Source: WLWS01 sp047638675 (GTDB taxonomy: Bacteria; Pseudomonadota; Gammaproteobacteria; Eutrophobiales; Eutrophobiaceae). From it: a DNA stretch of 11,220 bases. The notes under the pieces are model-generated. The model was given only the letters and a program-made list of their open reading frames with translations. It was not told the DNA's origin and searched no databases. Position numbers and translations under genes: made by a program. Each line of letters begins with the position of its first letter. Within the stretch, counting starts at the first letter, position 1. The stretch lies in assembly GCA_047638675.1 (NCBI GenBank), contig JBLIML010000124.1, positions 1 through 11,220 on the forward strand, read 5' to 3'. Below, one piece after another: positions 1-5,775 of the stretch.

Positions 1-14
1 CACCTTCTCCGCCA
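1..14 (+). tRNA. possible 3' end of a tRNA-Ser gene, cut by the window edge
   Basis: The first 14 bases read as the end of a tRNA: a 7-base acceptor strand (CTTCTCC), a G discriminator base and CCA. A G at that position with a TCTCCGCCA ending is typical of bacterial tRNA-Ser. A perfect hairpin terminator follows eight bases later, as expected after a tRNA. Only the tail is in view, so the identity is an inference and could also be a tRNA-derived attachment site. Confidence 0.35.
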
Positions 15-21
15 TACCTAC

Positions 22-48
22 AACAACCGGCCTTGCGCCGGTTGTTTT
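22..48 (+). terminator. intrinsic terminator hairpin
   Basis: A perfect 10-bp stem (AACAACCGGC / GCCGGTTGTT, 22-31 and 37-46) with loop CTTGC is followed by a short T-rich run. It probably ends the transcript entering from the left edge. It is nested inside a second perfect 12-bp inverted repeat (5-16 with 52-63), so the whole of 5-63 can fold as one long interrupted hairpin. The CCGGCCTTGCGCCGG core recurs, inverted, in the terminator at 4086-4100. Confidence 0.6.
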
Positions 49-65
49 AGTTATGGCGGAGAAAA

Positions 66-190
66 AGGTCTTGAAGAGAAACCTACGGTTCGACAATCTT
101 ACGAAGGAAGATTGGACGCCGTAACAAAGTGAAGGCGCCCCGAAGGGGTGAGTAATCGCCCTCAGGCGATTGCGAATCAGTCCCGATTCC
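66..190. repeat. ~125-bp hairpin-rich repeat, copy 1
   Basis: This non-coding block aligns with 245-368 almost without gaps. It can form a perfect 7-bp hairpin CAATCTT/AAGATTG (94-100, 108-114) enclosed by TACGG/CCGTA. It also has a CCCC-GAA-GGGG hairpin and a perfect 7-bp hairpin AATCGCC/GGCGATT (154-160, 165-171). It ends in GCGAATCAGTCCCGATTCC, loosely like a tRNA T-arm end. I do not recognise it as a named RNA family or riboswitch. No gene is encoded here. Confidence 0.6.
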
Positions 191-244
191 CAACGGCGTG
201 CGCATTTATATTTATACCCCCTTTTTTATTTATGACGAAGTCAG

Positions 245-368
245 AGGTCATGATGAGAACCCTCCGGTCCGACAATCTTTCGAATATAAATTGGACGCCG
301 CAACGATAGAGAAGGCGCCCCGCAGGGTGAGTAATCGCCCAAGGCGATTGTGAATCAATCCCCATTCT
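245..368. repeat. ~125-bp hairpin-rich repeat, copy 2
   Basis: This is the second copy of the element at 66-190, offset by 179 bp. The AATCGCC/GGCGATT hairpin is kept (333-339, 343-349) with a different loop (CAA instead of CTCA). The first hairpin is kept in weakened form, and the blocks GACAATCTT, TTGGACGCCG, GAAGGCGCCCCG and TGAGTAATCGCCC are shared. The insertion sequence begins 3 bases after the end of this copy, so any following sequence has been displaced. Confidence 0.6.
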
Positions 369-371
369 AAG

Positions 372-1945
372 TAGTCGATCCTGAAAAACTCATAACTAAT
401 TGATAGTTATAGATATATGTAGTTAAATATGCGATAATTTCAACCAGTTTTAAGTCACTATTCATGAATAACTGGTCGAATTCAATGCGATGAAAGCCTC
501 CTCACCCAATCACAATCAAATGAGTTTTATGGCAGCCAACCTGCTGGAACAACTCAATCCGAAACAGCCTTTACTGCAATTAGCCCAAAGGATCCGGTGG
601 GATTATTTTGAGCCAGAATTTGCCTCGTTGTATTCCGACATCGGCAGACCCGCCAAGCCCATACGACTGATGGTCGGCTTGAGTATTCTCAAACATATGG
701 AAGACATTAGCGATGAAGTCCTCGTGCAGCGCTGGGTACAAGATCCCTATTACCAGGCGTTTTGCGGTGAGGCAGAATTTCAATGGTCATTTCCCTGTGA
801 TCCGTCCGATCTCATTTATTTTCGCAAACGCATTGGTGAAGCAGGTTGTGAAAAGATCTTGGCTGCATCGATAGTCATCCATGGTGAGAAGGCGTTGGAA
901 GAGGAAGTGTGTATTGACACAACGGTGCACGACTGCATGGAGGCAGGAGGTAGAGCGACGCAGGAAGCCAAAGCCGAGGAAAAGAACATTACCTTTCCAA
1001 CCGATGCAAAGCTTTACCGCAAGATTATTGTGCACTGTTTAAAATTGGCGAAGGCGCACGATATCAAATTGCGACGTAGTTACGCGAAGGAAATAAAATT
1101 ACGGAAGTTAGAATGTCGTTTTGCGGGACAGCCTCGCAATCGCGCCAAGGCCCGTAAAGCGGTGAAACGACTGAAGACGATAGCAGGTCGTTTAGTCCGT
1201 GAATTAGAGCGTAAATTACCTTCTGAGGAGTTGGAAGTACAGGCTGACAGGTTTATTTTATTTCATCGAGGGTTGGATCAAAAACGCGGAGATAAAAATA
1301 AATTATACAGCCTGCATGAACCCCATGTTTACTGCATGAGTAAGCGATTAAGTTCCCAACAAATCGCCCTTACCTGCGTCCATGCAGGCAAAGGAAAAGA
1401 GCACAAGCGCTATGAATTTGGCACGAAGGTCTCGATAAGCACTACACGAGATTCAAAAATCATTATCGGTGCGATGGCATTTGATACAAACAAATATGAT
1501 GGTCACACCTTGCCGGAGGTCCTATTACAATTGAAGCGATTAACGCAGCTTTCACCTACGGTGGCGTTATGTGATAGAGGTTACAAAGGTAAAAGCAAAA
1601 TAAATGAGACACGCATAATCAGACCGAGTACAACGACACGAGATACGGATAGCGCCTATAAAAAGTTGATGCGTTTACGCTTTAGAAAACGGGCGGGGAT
1701 TGAGCCTGTGATAGGTCACCTAAAATCGGATCATCGACTGAACAGGAATTACCTCAAAGGGTTTCAAGGCGATCAGATCAATGTGCTGATGGCAGCGGCT
1801 GCGTTTAACTTCAGGAAGTGGATGAGATTGTTTTTATTGGCTGTGAAAAAGGCAACACTTTGGCGTTTCATATTACGATTGATGGTGTTTCCAGTTCGTA
1901 CAGATCTGGCTGTGCTCGTCAATTAGGCTTTTTCAGGATCGACTA
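372..1945 (+). mobile_element. complete IS5-family insertion sequence
   Basis: The element is bounded by a perfect 17-bp terminal inverted repeat, TAGTCGATCCTGAAAAA at 372-388 and its reverse complement at 1929-1945. It encloses one intact transposase gene and is 1574 bp long. The terminal TA could instead be a 2-bp target duplication with the repeat starting at GTCGATCC; no longer target duplication is visible. It lies between the structured repeats and the decayed hig locus. Intact ends and an unbroken transposase suggest recent insertion. Confidence 0.85.
490..1926 (+). CDS. IS5-family DDE transposase
   Basis: This 478-residue transposase cuts and rejoins DNA at the ends of its insertion sequence. 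The N-terminal part (about 25-130) is a DUF772-like region with the typical GRPAKPIRLMVGLSILK stretch, and the rest is a DDE_Tnp_1-type catalytic fold. Candidate catalytic residues are D143 (in CIDTTVHD), D362 (in ALCDRGYKG) and E405 (in GIEPVIGHLKSDHR, the Y/H-x-K region of this family). A basic insertion rich in Lys and Arg occupies about 175-245. The gene fills the element between the two inverted repeats, and its stop lies only 2 bases from the right repeat. No frameshift or internal stop is seen, so it is probably active. ATG at 490 is the first start after the left end; no strong ribosome binding site marks it, and the ATG at 520 is an alternative. Confidence 0.9.
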   Translation: MKASSPNHNQMSFMAANLLEQLNPKQPLLQLAQRIRWDYFEPEFASLYSDIGRPAKPIRLMVGLSILKHMEDISDEVLVQRWVQDPYYQAFCGEAEFQWSFPCDPSDLIYFRKRIGEAGCEKILAASIVIHGEKALEEEVCIDTTVHDCMEAGGRATQEAKAEEKNITFPTDAKLYRKIIVHCLKLAKAHDIKLRRSYAKEIKLRKLECRFAGQPRNRAKARKAVKRLKTIAGRLVRELERKLPSEELEVQADRFILFHRGLDQKRGDKNKLYSLHEPHVYCMSKRLSSQQIALTCVHAGKGKEHKRYEFGTKVSISTTRDSKIIIGAMAFDTNKYDGHTLPEVLLQLKRLTQLSPTVALCDRGYKGKSKINETRIIRPSTTTRDTDSAYKKLMRLRFRKRAGIEPVIGHLKSDHRLNRNYLKGFQGDQINVLMAAAAFNFRKWMRLFLLAVKKATLWRFILRLMVFPVRTDLAVLVN

Positions 1946-1992
1946 GTTACTTCTCAGTGTCTTTTGCTTCTTACTATAATTTTTCAAATTGA

Positions 1993-2292
1993 TTAGGCGT
2001 GGACTGTATTGTGATTCCGAGTAGGGATCTTGTTTAACTCTTTTCCTATTTCCTTCTGCGCCACGCGCAGCTCATAACTTTTCTGCAGGTTGAGCCAGAA
2101 TACAGCGGACGTACCAAACCATTTGCCAAGACGTAAGGCAGTATCTGCAGTGATATTCCTGCGGCCAGCAATGATCTGGGTAATGCGATTAGCAGGTATT
2201 TTGAGCTGGCGCGCAAGCTCAGCAGCGCTAATGCCAATCTCTTCCAACTCCTCACCTAATATCAAACCCGGATGGATGGGGGATCTGCTCAT
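1993..2292 (-). CDS. higA: HigA-family antitoxin (HTH), orphaned
   Basis: This is a 99-residue helix-turn-helix antitoxin of the HigA/VapI type. In intact systems it binds and neutralises the HigB mRNA endonuclease and represses its own operon. It begins with the family signature HPGLILGEELEE, and the helix-turn-helix covers about residues 21-45 (ISAAELARQLKIPANRITQIIAGRR). The conserved ALRLGKWFG...FWLNLQKSYEL segment follows. I place the start at 2292: the protein then begins as family members do, and the reading frame upstream belongs to the higB stub in another frame. A longer start at 2415 would add about 41 residues with no family similarity. The higB stub ends 13 bases upstream, the usual higBA order. 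Because the toxin is broken, this antitoxin is probably left without its partner. The insertion sequence ends 47 bases beyond its stop. Confidence 0.85.
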   Translation of the reverse strand: MSRSPIHPGLILGEELEEIGISAAELARQLKIPANRITQIIAGRRNITADTALRLGKWFGTSAVFWLNLQKSYELRVAQKEIGKELNKIPTRNHNTVHA

Positions 2293-2305
2293 ATCTATTT
2301 TTCTT

Positions 2306-2458
2306 TCAGTGATAGTCGATAATCTCGACCATACCAGGTCCATTTGAGGACCATTCAAAACAAATTCGCCATTGATTGTTAATGCGAATACTATACTGAC
2401 CTTGCCTGTCACCAATAAAATTGTCGTCTCTCCAGCTTATGTTAAGGCTAGTTAACAT
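2306..2458 (-). pseudogene. higB: HigB toxin remnant, C-terminal part only
   Basis: Reading minus-strand from an ATG at 2458 to a TGA at 2306 gives 50 residues. The last ~35 match the C-terminal half of HigB (RelE-superfamily mRNA interferase): GDRQGQYSIRINNQWRICFEW, then a segment ending in EIIDYH, the family's typical C-terminus. Full-length HigB proteins are about 92 residues, so the N-terminal half is missing. The first ~15 residues look unlike the family, placing the breakpoint near 2411. An in-frame TGA lies just upstream of the ATG. The 82-bp attachment-like repeat starts 30 bases away, at 2488, which suggests the toxin was cut by a recombination event there. The gene is too short and overlapped to be picked up by simple ORF calling. 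Confidence 0.75.
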
Positions 2459-2487
2459 TTCTGACGCATTTTTTTGTCAAAAATCGC

Positions 2488-2569
2488 GGGGGCAACTTTA
2501 TTCGATTAATTTAAAAATATATTTTAAAATAATTGGTTACGAACGCTATGTGAATCTCTCTCTCCGTCA
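2488..2569. repeat. 82-bp attachment-like direct repeat, copy A
   Basis: This block starts with GGGGGCAACTTT, has an AT-rich middle and ends in GAATCTCTCTCTCCGTCA, which resembles the 3' end of a tRNA-Ser gene. It aligns without gaps to 3798-3879. By hand count 55 of 82 positions agree, with the conservation concentrated at the two ends. Together the pair brackets the nucleotidyltransferase gene. Integrase core sites commonly lie in tRNA 3' ends, so an att-site role is the likely reading. Confidence 0.55.
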
Positions 2570-2612
2570 ATTTTAAAAGGGCATGTTCCGGGTACTGTTG
2601 AGTCAAACTATT

Positions 2613-3662
2613 TTATAAACCAGGTACCTCACTTGATAGTTGTCTAACGATAATATTGTCGTATTCATTACTCACATCATCTCTCAACTTTTTCGGTAAC
2701 CCTTTTAAACTTGAACCAAAAGATTGATATTTTGGAAGATATTCTTTAATTAATTGTAAAACAGCACGTGCTTGCTTTTGATCTCTGCTTTTTTTCTGAG
2801 GGTCACGCCTATCCTGTTTTGATAACCATAATTTGTAGGCTGAAAATACCCTTGGGTCGGGAACATCAAAAATCACGGGAAACCCATCGTTGCCAATAAC
2901 GGTTGACTGTATAGGTGGAGCCGCATACAACCAGTCCAAATTCTCAATTTCTGCTGCAATGAGATCATTCTTATTCTGGGTAATGGATGATTTAGTTATT
3001 TTGTAGGGAGGTGATGGCATAGGTTTTATTAAATCGACTAAATAGCCTTTTTCATTCGCTGCTCGATAAGTGGCTTTTGATTGTCTTTCGAAAGTTTTAT
3101 CCACTTTTTTTAACAAGTCTAATAAACCTTCATTTGGTTTTAATCCGGCTAATTCCAGTTTTCTTTCCGCGTTCCACATGAGATCTATATCTCCGGTCGC
3201 TAGAAGCTCAGTATTAAAGCTGATGCCAGCCATATTTTCATATGCATATAAGGTATGAGTACCTACGATGATAATGGCCCTGGTATTTGATTTTGCCTGT
3301 TGGATGACCCGAATTACATCTGCTGCGATTTTTGGGACTCGATTAATATTTGCAGCAATACAGAACTTGCTCTGACTCTCTAATTCAGCCCGTAGCGATT
3401 TTTGTTTCTCGATTAATGCTGATTTTTTAGCATGGAATCGTTCGTACTGTTCCTCAGTGTTTTTGCTTCTTATTCCCAAGCTTTTACCATCACCGCGGCT
3501 GTTTCTTTGTCTGAATAAGTATTCTTTCTCTTCTCTTTTTATCCACTTCATCCCCCCCTGGAATGTCTTCATTTGTTCGACTATGTCTAGATAGGCCTCA
3601 TATTGTTGAGTTATATCAATATAGATCCGTCTTGCGTTATCATTTAACACACTGAAAAACAT
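2613..3662 (-). CDS. GSU2403-type nucleotidyltransferase-fold protein
   Basis: This 349-residue cytosolic protein resembles the GSU2403 family of nucleotidyltransferase-fold proteins (NTP_transf_8 type). The polymerase-beta-like core starts near residue 130, with VGTHTLYAYE in place of the usual G-S motif. TGDIDLMW follows, supplying the paired acidic residues D158 and D160. A likely third metal-binding aspartate is D210 in GYLVDLIKP. The first ~100 residues are charged and predicted helical (several Lys/Glu-rich stretches), and the C-terminal part (270-335) is also helical and basic. The residues needed for nucleotidyl transfer are therefore present, but the substrate is unknown. It stands alone on the minus strand between two 82-bp direct repeats, which suggests a mobile cargo gene. 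Related folds occur in toxin and phage-defence proteins such as AbiEii, but nothing here proves such a role. No antitoxin-like partner is adjacent. Confidence 0.7.
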   Translation of the reverse strand: MFFSVLNDNARRIYIDITQQYEAYLDIVEQMKTFQGGMKWIKREEKEYLFRQRNSRGDGKSLGIRSKNTEEQYERFHAKKSALIEKQKSLRAELESQSKFCIAANINRVPKIAADVIRVIQQAKSNTRAIIIVGTHTLYAYENMAGISFNTELLATGDIDLMWNAERKLELAGLKPNEGLLDLLKKVDKTFERQSKATYRAANEKGYLVDLIKPMPSPPYKITKSSITQNKNDLIAAEIENLDWLYAAPPIQSTVIGNDGFPVIFDVPDPRVFSAYKLWLSKQDRRDPQKKSRDQKQARAVLQLIKEYLPKYQSFGSSLKGLPKKLRDDVSNEYDNIIVRQLSSEVPGL

Positions 3663-3785
3663 AGTATTTACCTTGGTAATATAAAAAATAGAAATTATAA
3701 GGTAAAAAGCAATAAAAACAAGTGATTAAATGATATTTATTGAGTTTCTACAGTTTAAATATCTGGTGTTGTACAGGGAGAAACC

Positions 3786-3806
3786 GGGGGCAACTATGGG
3801 GGCAAC
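3786..3806. repeat. tandem GGGGGCAAC pair, 12-bp period
   Basis: GGGGGCAAC occurs twice, separated by TAT (3786-3794 and 3798-3806), and once more at 2488-2496. Short direct repeats at fixed distance from a tRNA-like end are what arm-type binding sites of tyrosine integrases look like. That role is inferred; the repetition is directly visible. Confidence 0.5.
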
Positions 3807-3879
3807 TTTTTTCGATAATTAATACAAATGTTATTAAATCAATAACTTGCCAATCCATTGCGAATCCCTCTCTCCGCCC
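3798..3879. repeat. 82-bp attachment-like direct repeat, copy B
   Basis: This is the partner of 2488-2569. It runs from GGGGGCAACTTT to GCGAATCCCTCTCTCCGCCC, closer than copy A to a true tRNA-Ser 3' end (T-arm plus acceptor strand). It is followed within five bases by a terminator hairpin, as a real tRNA gene would be. This suggests it is the ancestral chromosomal tRNA end, displaced when an element integrated. The rest of 3663-4078 shows no gene on either strand. Confidence 0.55.
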
Positions 3880-3883
3880 GAAC

Positions 3884-3907
3884 AAAGCCCCCTAATGGGG
3901 CTTTTTT
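3884..3907 (+). terminator. intrinsic terminator after the tRNA-like end
   Basis: An 8-bp stem AAAGCCCC/GGGGCTTT (3884-3891, 3897-3904) with a 5-base loop is followed by more T residues. It sits directly downstream of the tRNA-Ser-like end at 3861-3879. Confidence 0.75.
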
Positions 3908-4078
3908 ATTATAAGAGTATCGCTATGCCTTTCCCATAAATAGTCAAAAATGGGAATGACTAATTATGTGCGCTTGGCGTGTATTTCCAACGAATATTGA
4001 TTTCTGTATGCTCTCGACGACAATTTAGCAATTCGCCACCCACAGGGCGAGTTAGCGGCAGATCGTAATCACTGCCAT
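3908..4078. other. intergenic stretch without visible gene
   Basis: Both strands lack an open frame with coding character or a recognisable RNA gene. It separates the accessory region on the left from the catabolic operon on the right. Confidence 0.5.
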
Positions 4079-4106
4079 AAAAAAGCCGGCGCAAGGCCGG
4101 TTTTTA
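4079..4106 (-). terminator. terminator of the receptor-cupin-glyoxalase operon
   Basis: The stem CCGGC/GCCGG (4086-4090, 4096-4100) with loop GCAAG has an A-run on the left and a T-run on the right. On the minus strand it reads as a GC hairpin followed by six T, 65 bases beyond the last operon gene's stop. It would also work on the plus strand. Confidence 0.7.
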
Positions 4107-4170
4107 ATTTATAAGGGTCAGAGGAGGGGATGGTTCATTACATGACTACTCCGACCAAAATCTAATCTTC

Positions 4171-4623
4171 TCAGTTTGCAGCTTCCCAGGCAGCCTGAAC
4201 GCTGTCCCATGTCACCAGTGCTATGGTTTTACCACCATCGCCATCTACAAAATTTAATGGTCCGAGAAAAGTCATATAGAACTCACTATCTTCGTGAAAA
4301 TAGGTCTTACCATGATATGCCTGACAGGCTTCGTAGCCGTAGGCCGGGGCTTTGACTGTAACACCGCCGTCATCGACACCACCCCTGACTTCCATGTGTC
4401 CCTTCGTTAAAAAGTATTCCCCTGGGCCGACATGAATGTGATTTGCGAAAGACGAACCTTTGGGGCAATCGAATATCGCGGCCCAGGAGCCGAGTTCAGG
4501 TGCAACGTTTAATAATTTCCAGCGTATCCCACCCTCGCTAAGTTCTGGTGGGAAATCCACCCAATCGATATCATCGAGTTGTACAGAGCGTCCTTTTGCA
4601 CGATCAAAATGAAGTAGACTCAC
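4171..4623 (-). CDS. ChrR/DAD-type cupin, putative metal-dependent dioxygenase (distal copy)
   Basis: This is a 150-residue single-domain cupin of the type annotated as 2,4'-dihydroxyacetophenone dioxygenase-like or ChrR-cupin. Cupin motif 1 is canonical: G56-x5-H62-x-H64-x4-E69-x5-G75. H104 (in AYHGKTYFH, with H110 close by) is the candidate motif-2 ligand, giving a full 3-His/1-Glu metal site. Enzymes of this size and fold include Fe(II) dioxygenases that split a C-C bond next to a carbonyl, such as acetylacetone dioxygenase and 2,4'-dihydroxyacetophenone dioxygenase. The actual substrate cannot be read from sequence. The start is GTG at 4623, supported by a good AGGAG ribosome site nine to ten bases upstream. 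It is the last gene of the operon, 56 bases after the glyoxalase. It is only distantly similar to the cupin at 5287-5745, so the two are not a recent duplication. Confidence 0.75.
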   Translation of the reverse strand: MSLLHFDRAKGRSVQLDDIDWVDFPPELSEGGIRWKLLNVAPELGSWAAIFDCPKGSSFANHIHVGPGEYFLTKGHMEVRGGVDDGGVTVKAPAYGYEACQAYHGKTYFHEDSEFYMTFLGPLNFVDGDGGKTIALVTWDSVQAAWEAAN

Positions 4624-4679
4624 GATATTGTTCTCCTCTAAATATAAAGTTTTTTGTACAGCTGTTTAAAATTGTAATT

Positions 4680-5222
4680 TTAGGTACATAATGCAGCCGA
4701 AACGCTCGCCTGCAAAATTTCTATCCAGTACCCGTCCGGATCTTTAATAAATGCGATGCCTTTCATCGAGCCATCATCAGGTTTCTTTACAAACTCCACA
4801 TCTAACTCTTCGAAGCGTTTGCAGGCGCCATATACATCGGGAACAGACAATCCGATATGTCCGAAACCGCGTGGGTCGTCATTACCACTGTGATAACCTT
4901 TAAATGCTTCGTCCTTTTCGGTGCCCCAGTTATGGGTCAGTTCCAGCAAGGCCTTTTGTTCAAAGGTGTATTCTGCGCGTTTTAAGGAATCATCTGGTAT
5001 AGGATCATCATCTGCCCTCACATAGCCGAGGAAGAACAGCGTAAATTTCATTTCGGGAAAGTCGAGCTTTTTCAGCAAGGTCATTCCCAGGACATCTGAA
5101 TAAAACGCAAGCGAACGATCGGGGTCCTTGATTCGAAACATGGTCTGATTGAATACGAATCCTTCAGTGGCCGGAGATTTCGGAATTACGGCTTCTTCAA
5201 TATTATTTTGCGTGTCGCTCAT
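4680..5222 (-). CDS. gloA: glyoxalase I (lactoylglutathione lyase), long zinc-type
   Basis: This 180-residue vicinal-oxygen-chelate enzyme converts the hemithioacetal of methylglyoxal (or another 2-oxoaldehyde) and glutathione to the S-2-hydroxyacylglutathione, in the cytosol. Two beta-alpha-beta-beta-beta modules are seen, about 22-98 and 117-172. The four metal ligands of the family are all present: Q26 (FNQTMFRIKD), E94 (LLELTHNWG), H122 (GFGHIGLSV) and E168 (YWIEIL). The length and the insertion between modules (residues 70-90, 100-118) match the longer, human/Pseudomonas-like Zn-preferring class rather than the ~135-residue E. coli Ni class. ATG at 5222 has AAGGT nine bases upstream. It lies between two cupin genes in one operon, so it probably handles an aldehyde made by them rather than serving general detoxification. 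A divergent glyoxalase-fold enzyme with another substrate is possible. Confidence 0.88.
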   Translation of the reverse strand: MSDTQNNIEEAVIPKSPATEGFVFNQTMFRIKDPDRSLAFYSDVLGMTLLKKLDFPEMKFTLFFLGYVRADDDPIPDDSLKRAEYTFEQKALLELTHNWGTEKDEAFKGYHSGNDDPRGFGHIGLSVPDVYGACKRFEELDVEFVKKPDDGSMKGIAFIKDPDGYWIEILQASVSAALCT

Positions 5223-5286
5223 TGCGTTATTACCTTAACTTTTCTCATGTTCTGGACAAAAGTTTTGTTAGTTTAAAGATTAATTT

Positions 5287-5745
5287 TTATGCTGCGGATT
5301 TTTTGCGCGCGTCATATTCTTCCTGTATGCGACACAATTCTTCCCAACCCAAATAACTGGTAAAGCTGTCGCCATCAAAGAAAAGAATGGGTCCGTCACA
5401 AATAAAAAGATAGTCGGTGTCTTCAAGCGCAGTAGTGGAACCGTGAACCATACCGTTCGGTTCATAGACATAGTCACCAGCTTCCAGCGTACCATCTCTG
5501 ACCTGCAGTTTGCCTGACAGTACAAATACATGTGCCGGGGACAAGTGTTTATGGGCTGGCGCTACATAACCTTTTAGCCAGCGGAACAGTACTGCCCACG
5601 CACCGGTTTCTGAACCAGTCCAGAGAATTTTCATAAATCCTCGTTCAGGATCAGCATCCATCGGGATCCAGTCCATATCTTTGGTTTTGCTGAGCGAGTC
5701 CATTAACTCACTGTTAATGGGGCTTATCTCTTGAGGTAAGGCCAT
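5287..5745 (-). CDS. DAD-like cupin, putative metal-dependent dioxygenase (proximal copy)
   Basis: This is a 152-residue single-domain cupin resembling 2,4'-dihydroxyacetophenone dioxygenase-family proteins. Motif 1 reads G59-x5-H65-x-H67-x4-H72-x5-G78, so the usual glutamate ligand is replaced by histidine. Motif 2 supplies H101 (PNGMVHGSTT). The metal site is thus 3-His or 4-His, comparable in principle to the three-histidine iron site of acetylacetone dioxygenase Dke1. A C-C cleaving dioxygenase is the most likely role; an isomerase or sensor cupin is an alternative. ATG at 5745 is preceded by GGAGA at a good distance. It follows the TonB-dependent receptor by 30 bases and precedes the glyoxalase by 64, so co-transcription is very likely. 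The C-terminus ends in a charged helix (EELCRIQEEYDARKKS). Confidence 0.75.
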   Translation of the reverse strand: MALPQEISPINSELMDSLSKTKDMDWIPMDADPERGFMKILWTGSETGAWAVLFRWLKGYVAPAHKHLSPAHVFVLSGKLQVRDGTLEAGDYVYEPNGMVHGSTTALEDTDYLFICDGPILFFDGDSFTSYLGWEELCRIQEEYDARKKSAA

Positions 5746-5775
5746 AATATTCTCCAGTTATCCAGTCACTACCTG

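Noticed and set aside
66..190. The repeat as a degenerate tRNA-Ser gene (GAAGGCGC, a variable-arm-like hairpin and GCGAATC in order)
   Set aside because: It is too long, the central hairpin has a 3-base loop that cannot be an anticodon arm, and no acceptor stem closes it.
177..365. A 62-residue minus-strand frame
   Set aside because: It runs through the second structured repeat and has no ribosome site or family resemblance.
66..368. A tandem riboswitch such as glycine or c-di-GMP-I, because of GGACGC and paired copies
   Set aside because: The conserved core sequences of those classes are absent, and no target gene follows on the plus strand except the inserted transposase.
1..368. A CRISPR array
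   Set aside because: Only two long diverged copies exist, with no short identical repeats or uniform spacers.
2293..2415. N-terminal extension of the HigA protein
   Set aside because: It overlaps the higB stub in a different frame and does not resemble any HigA N-terminus.
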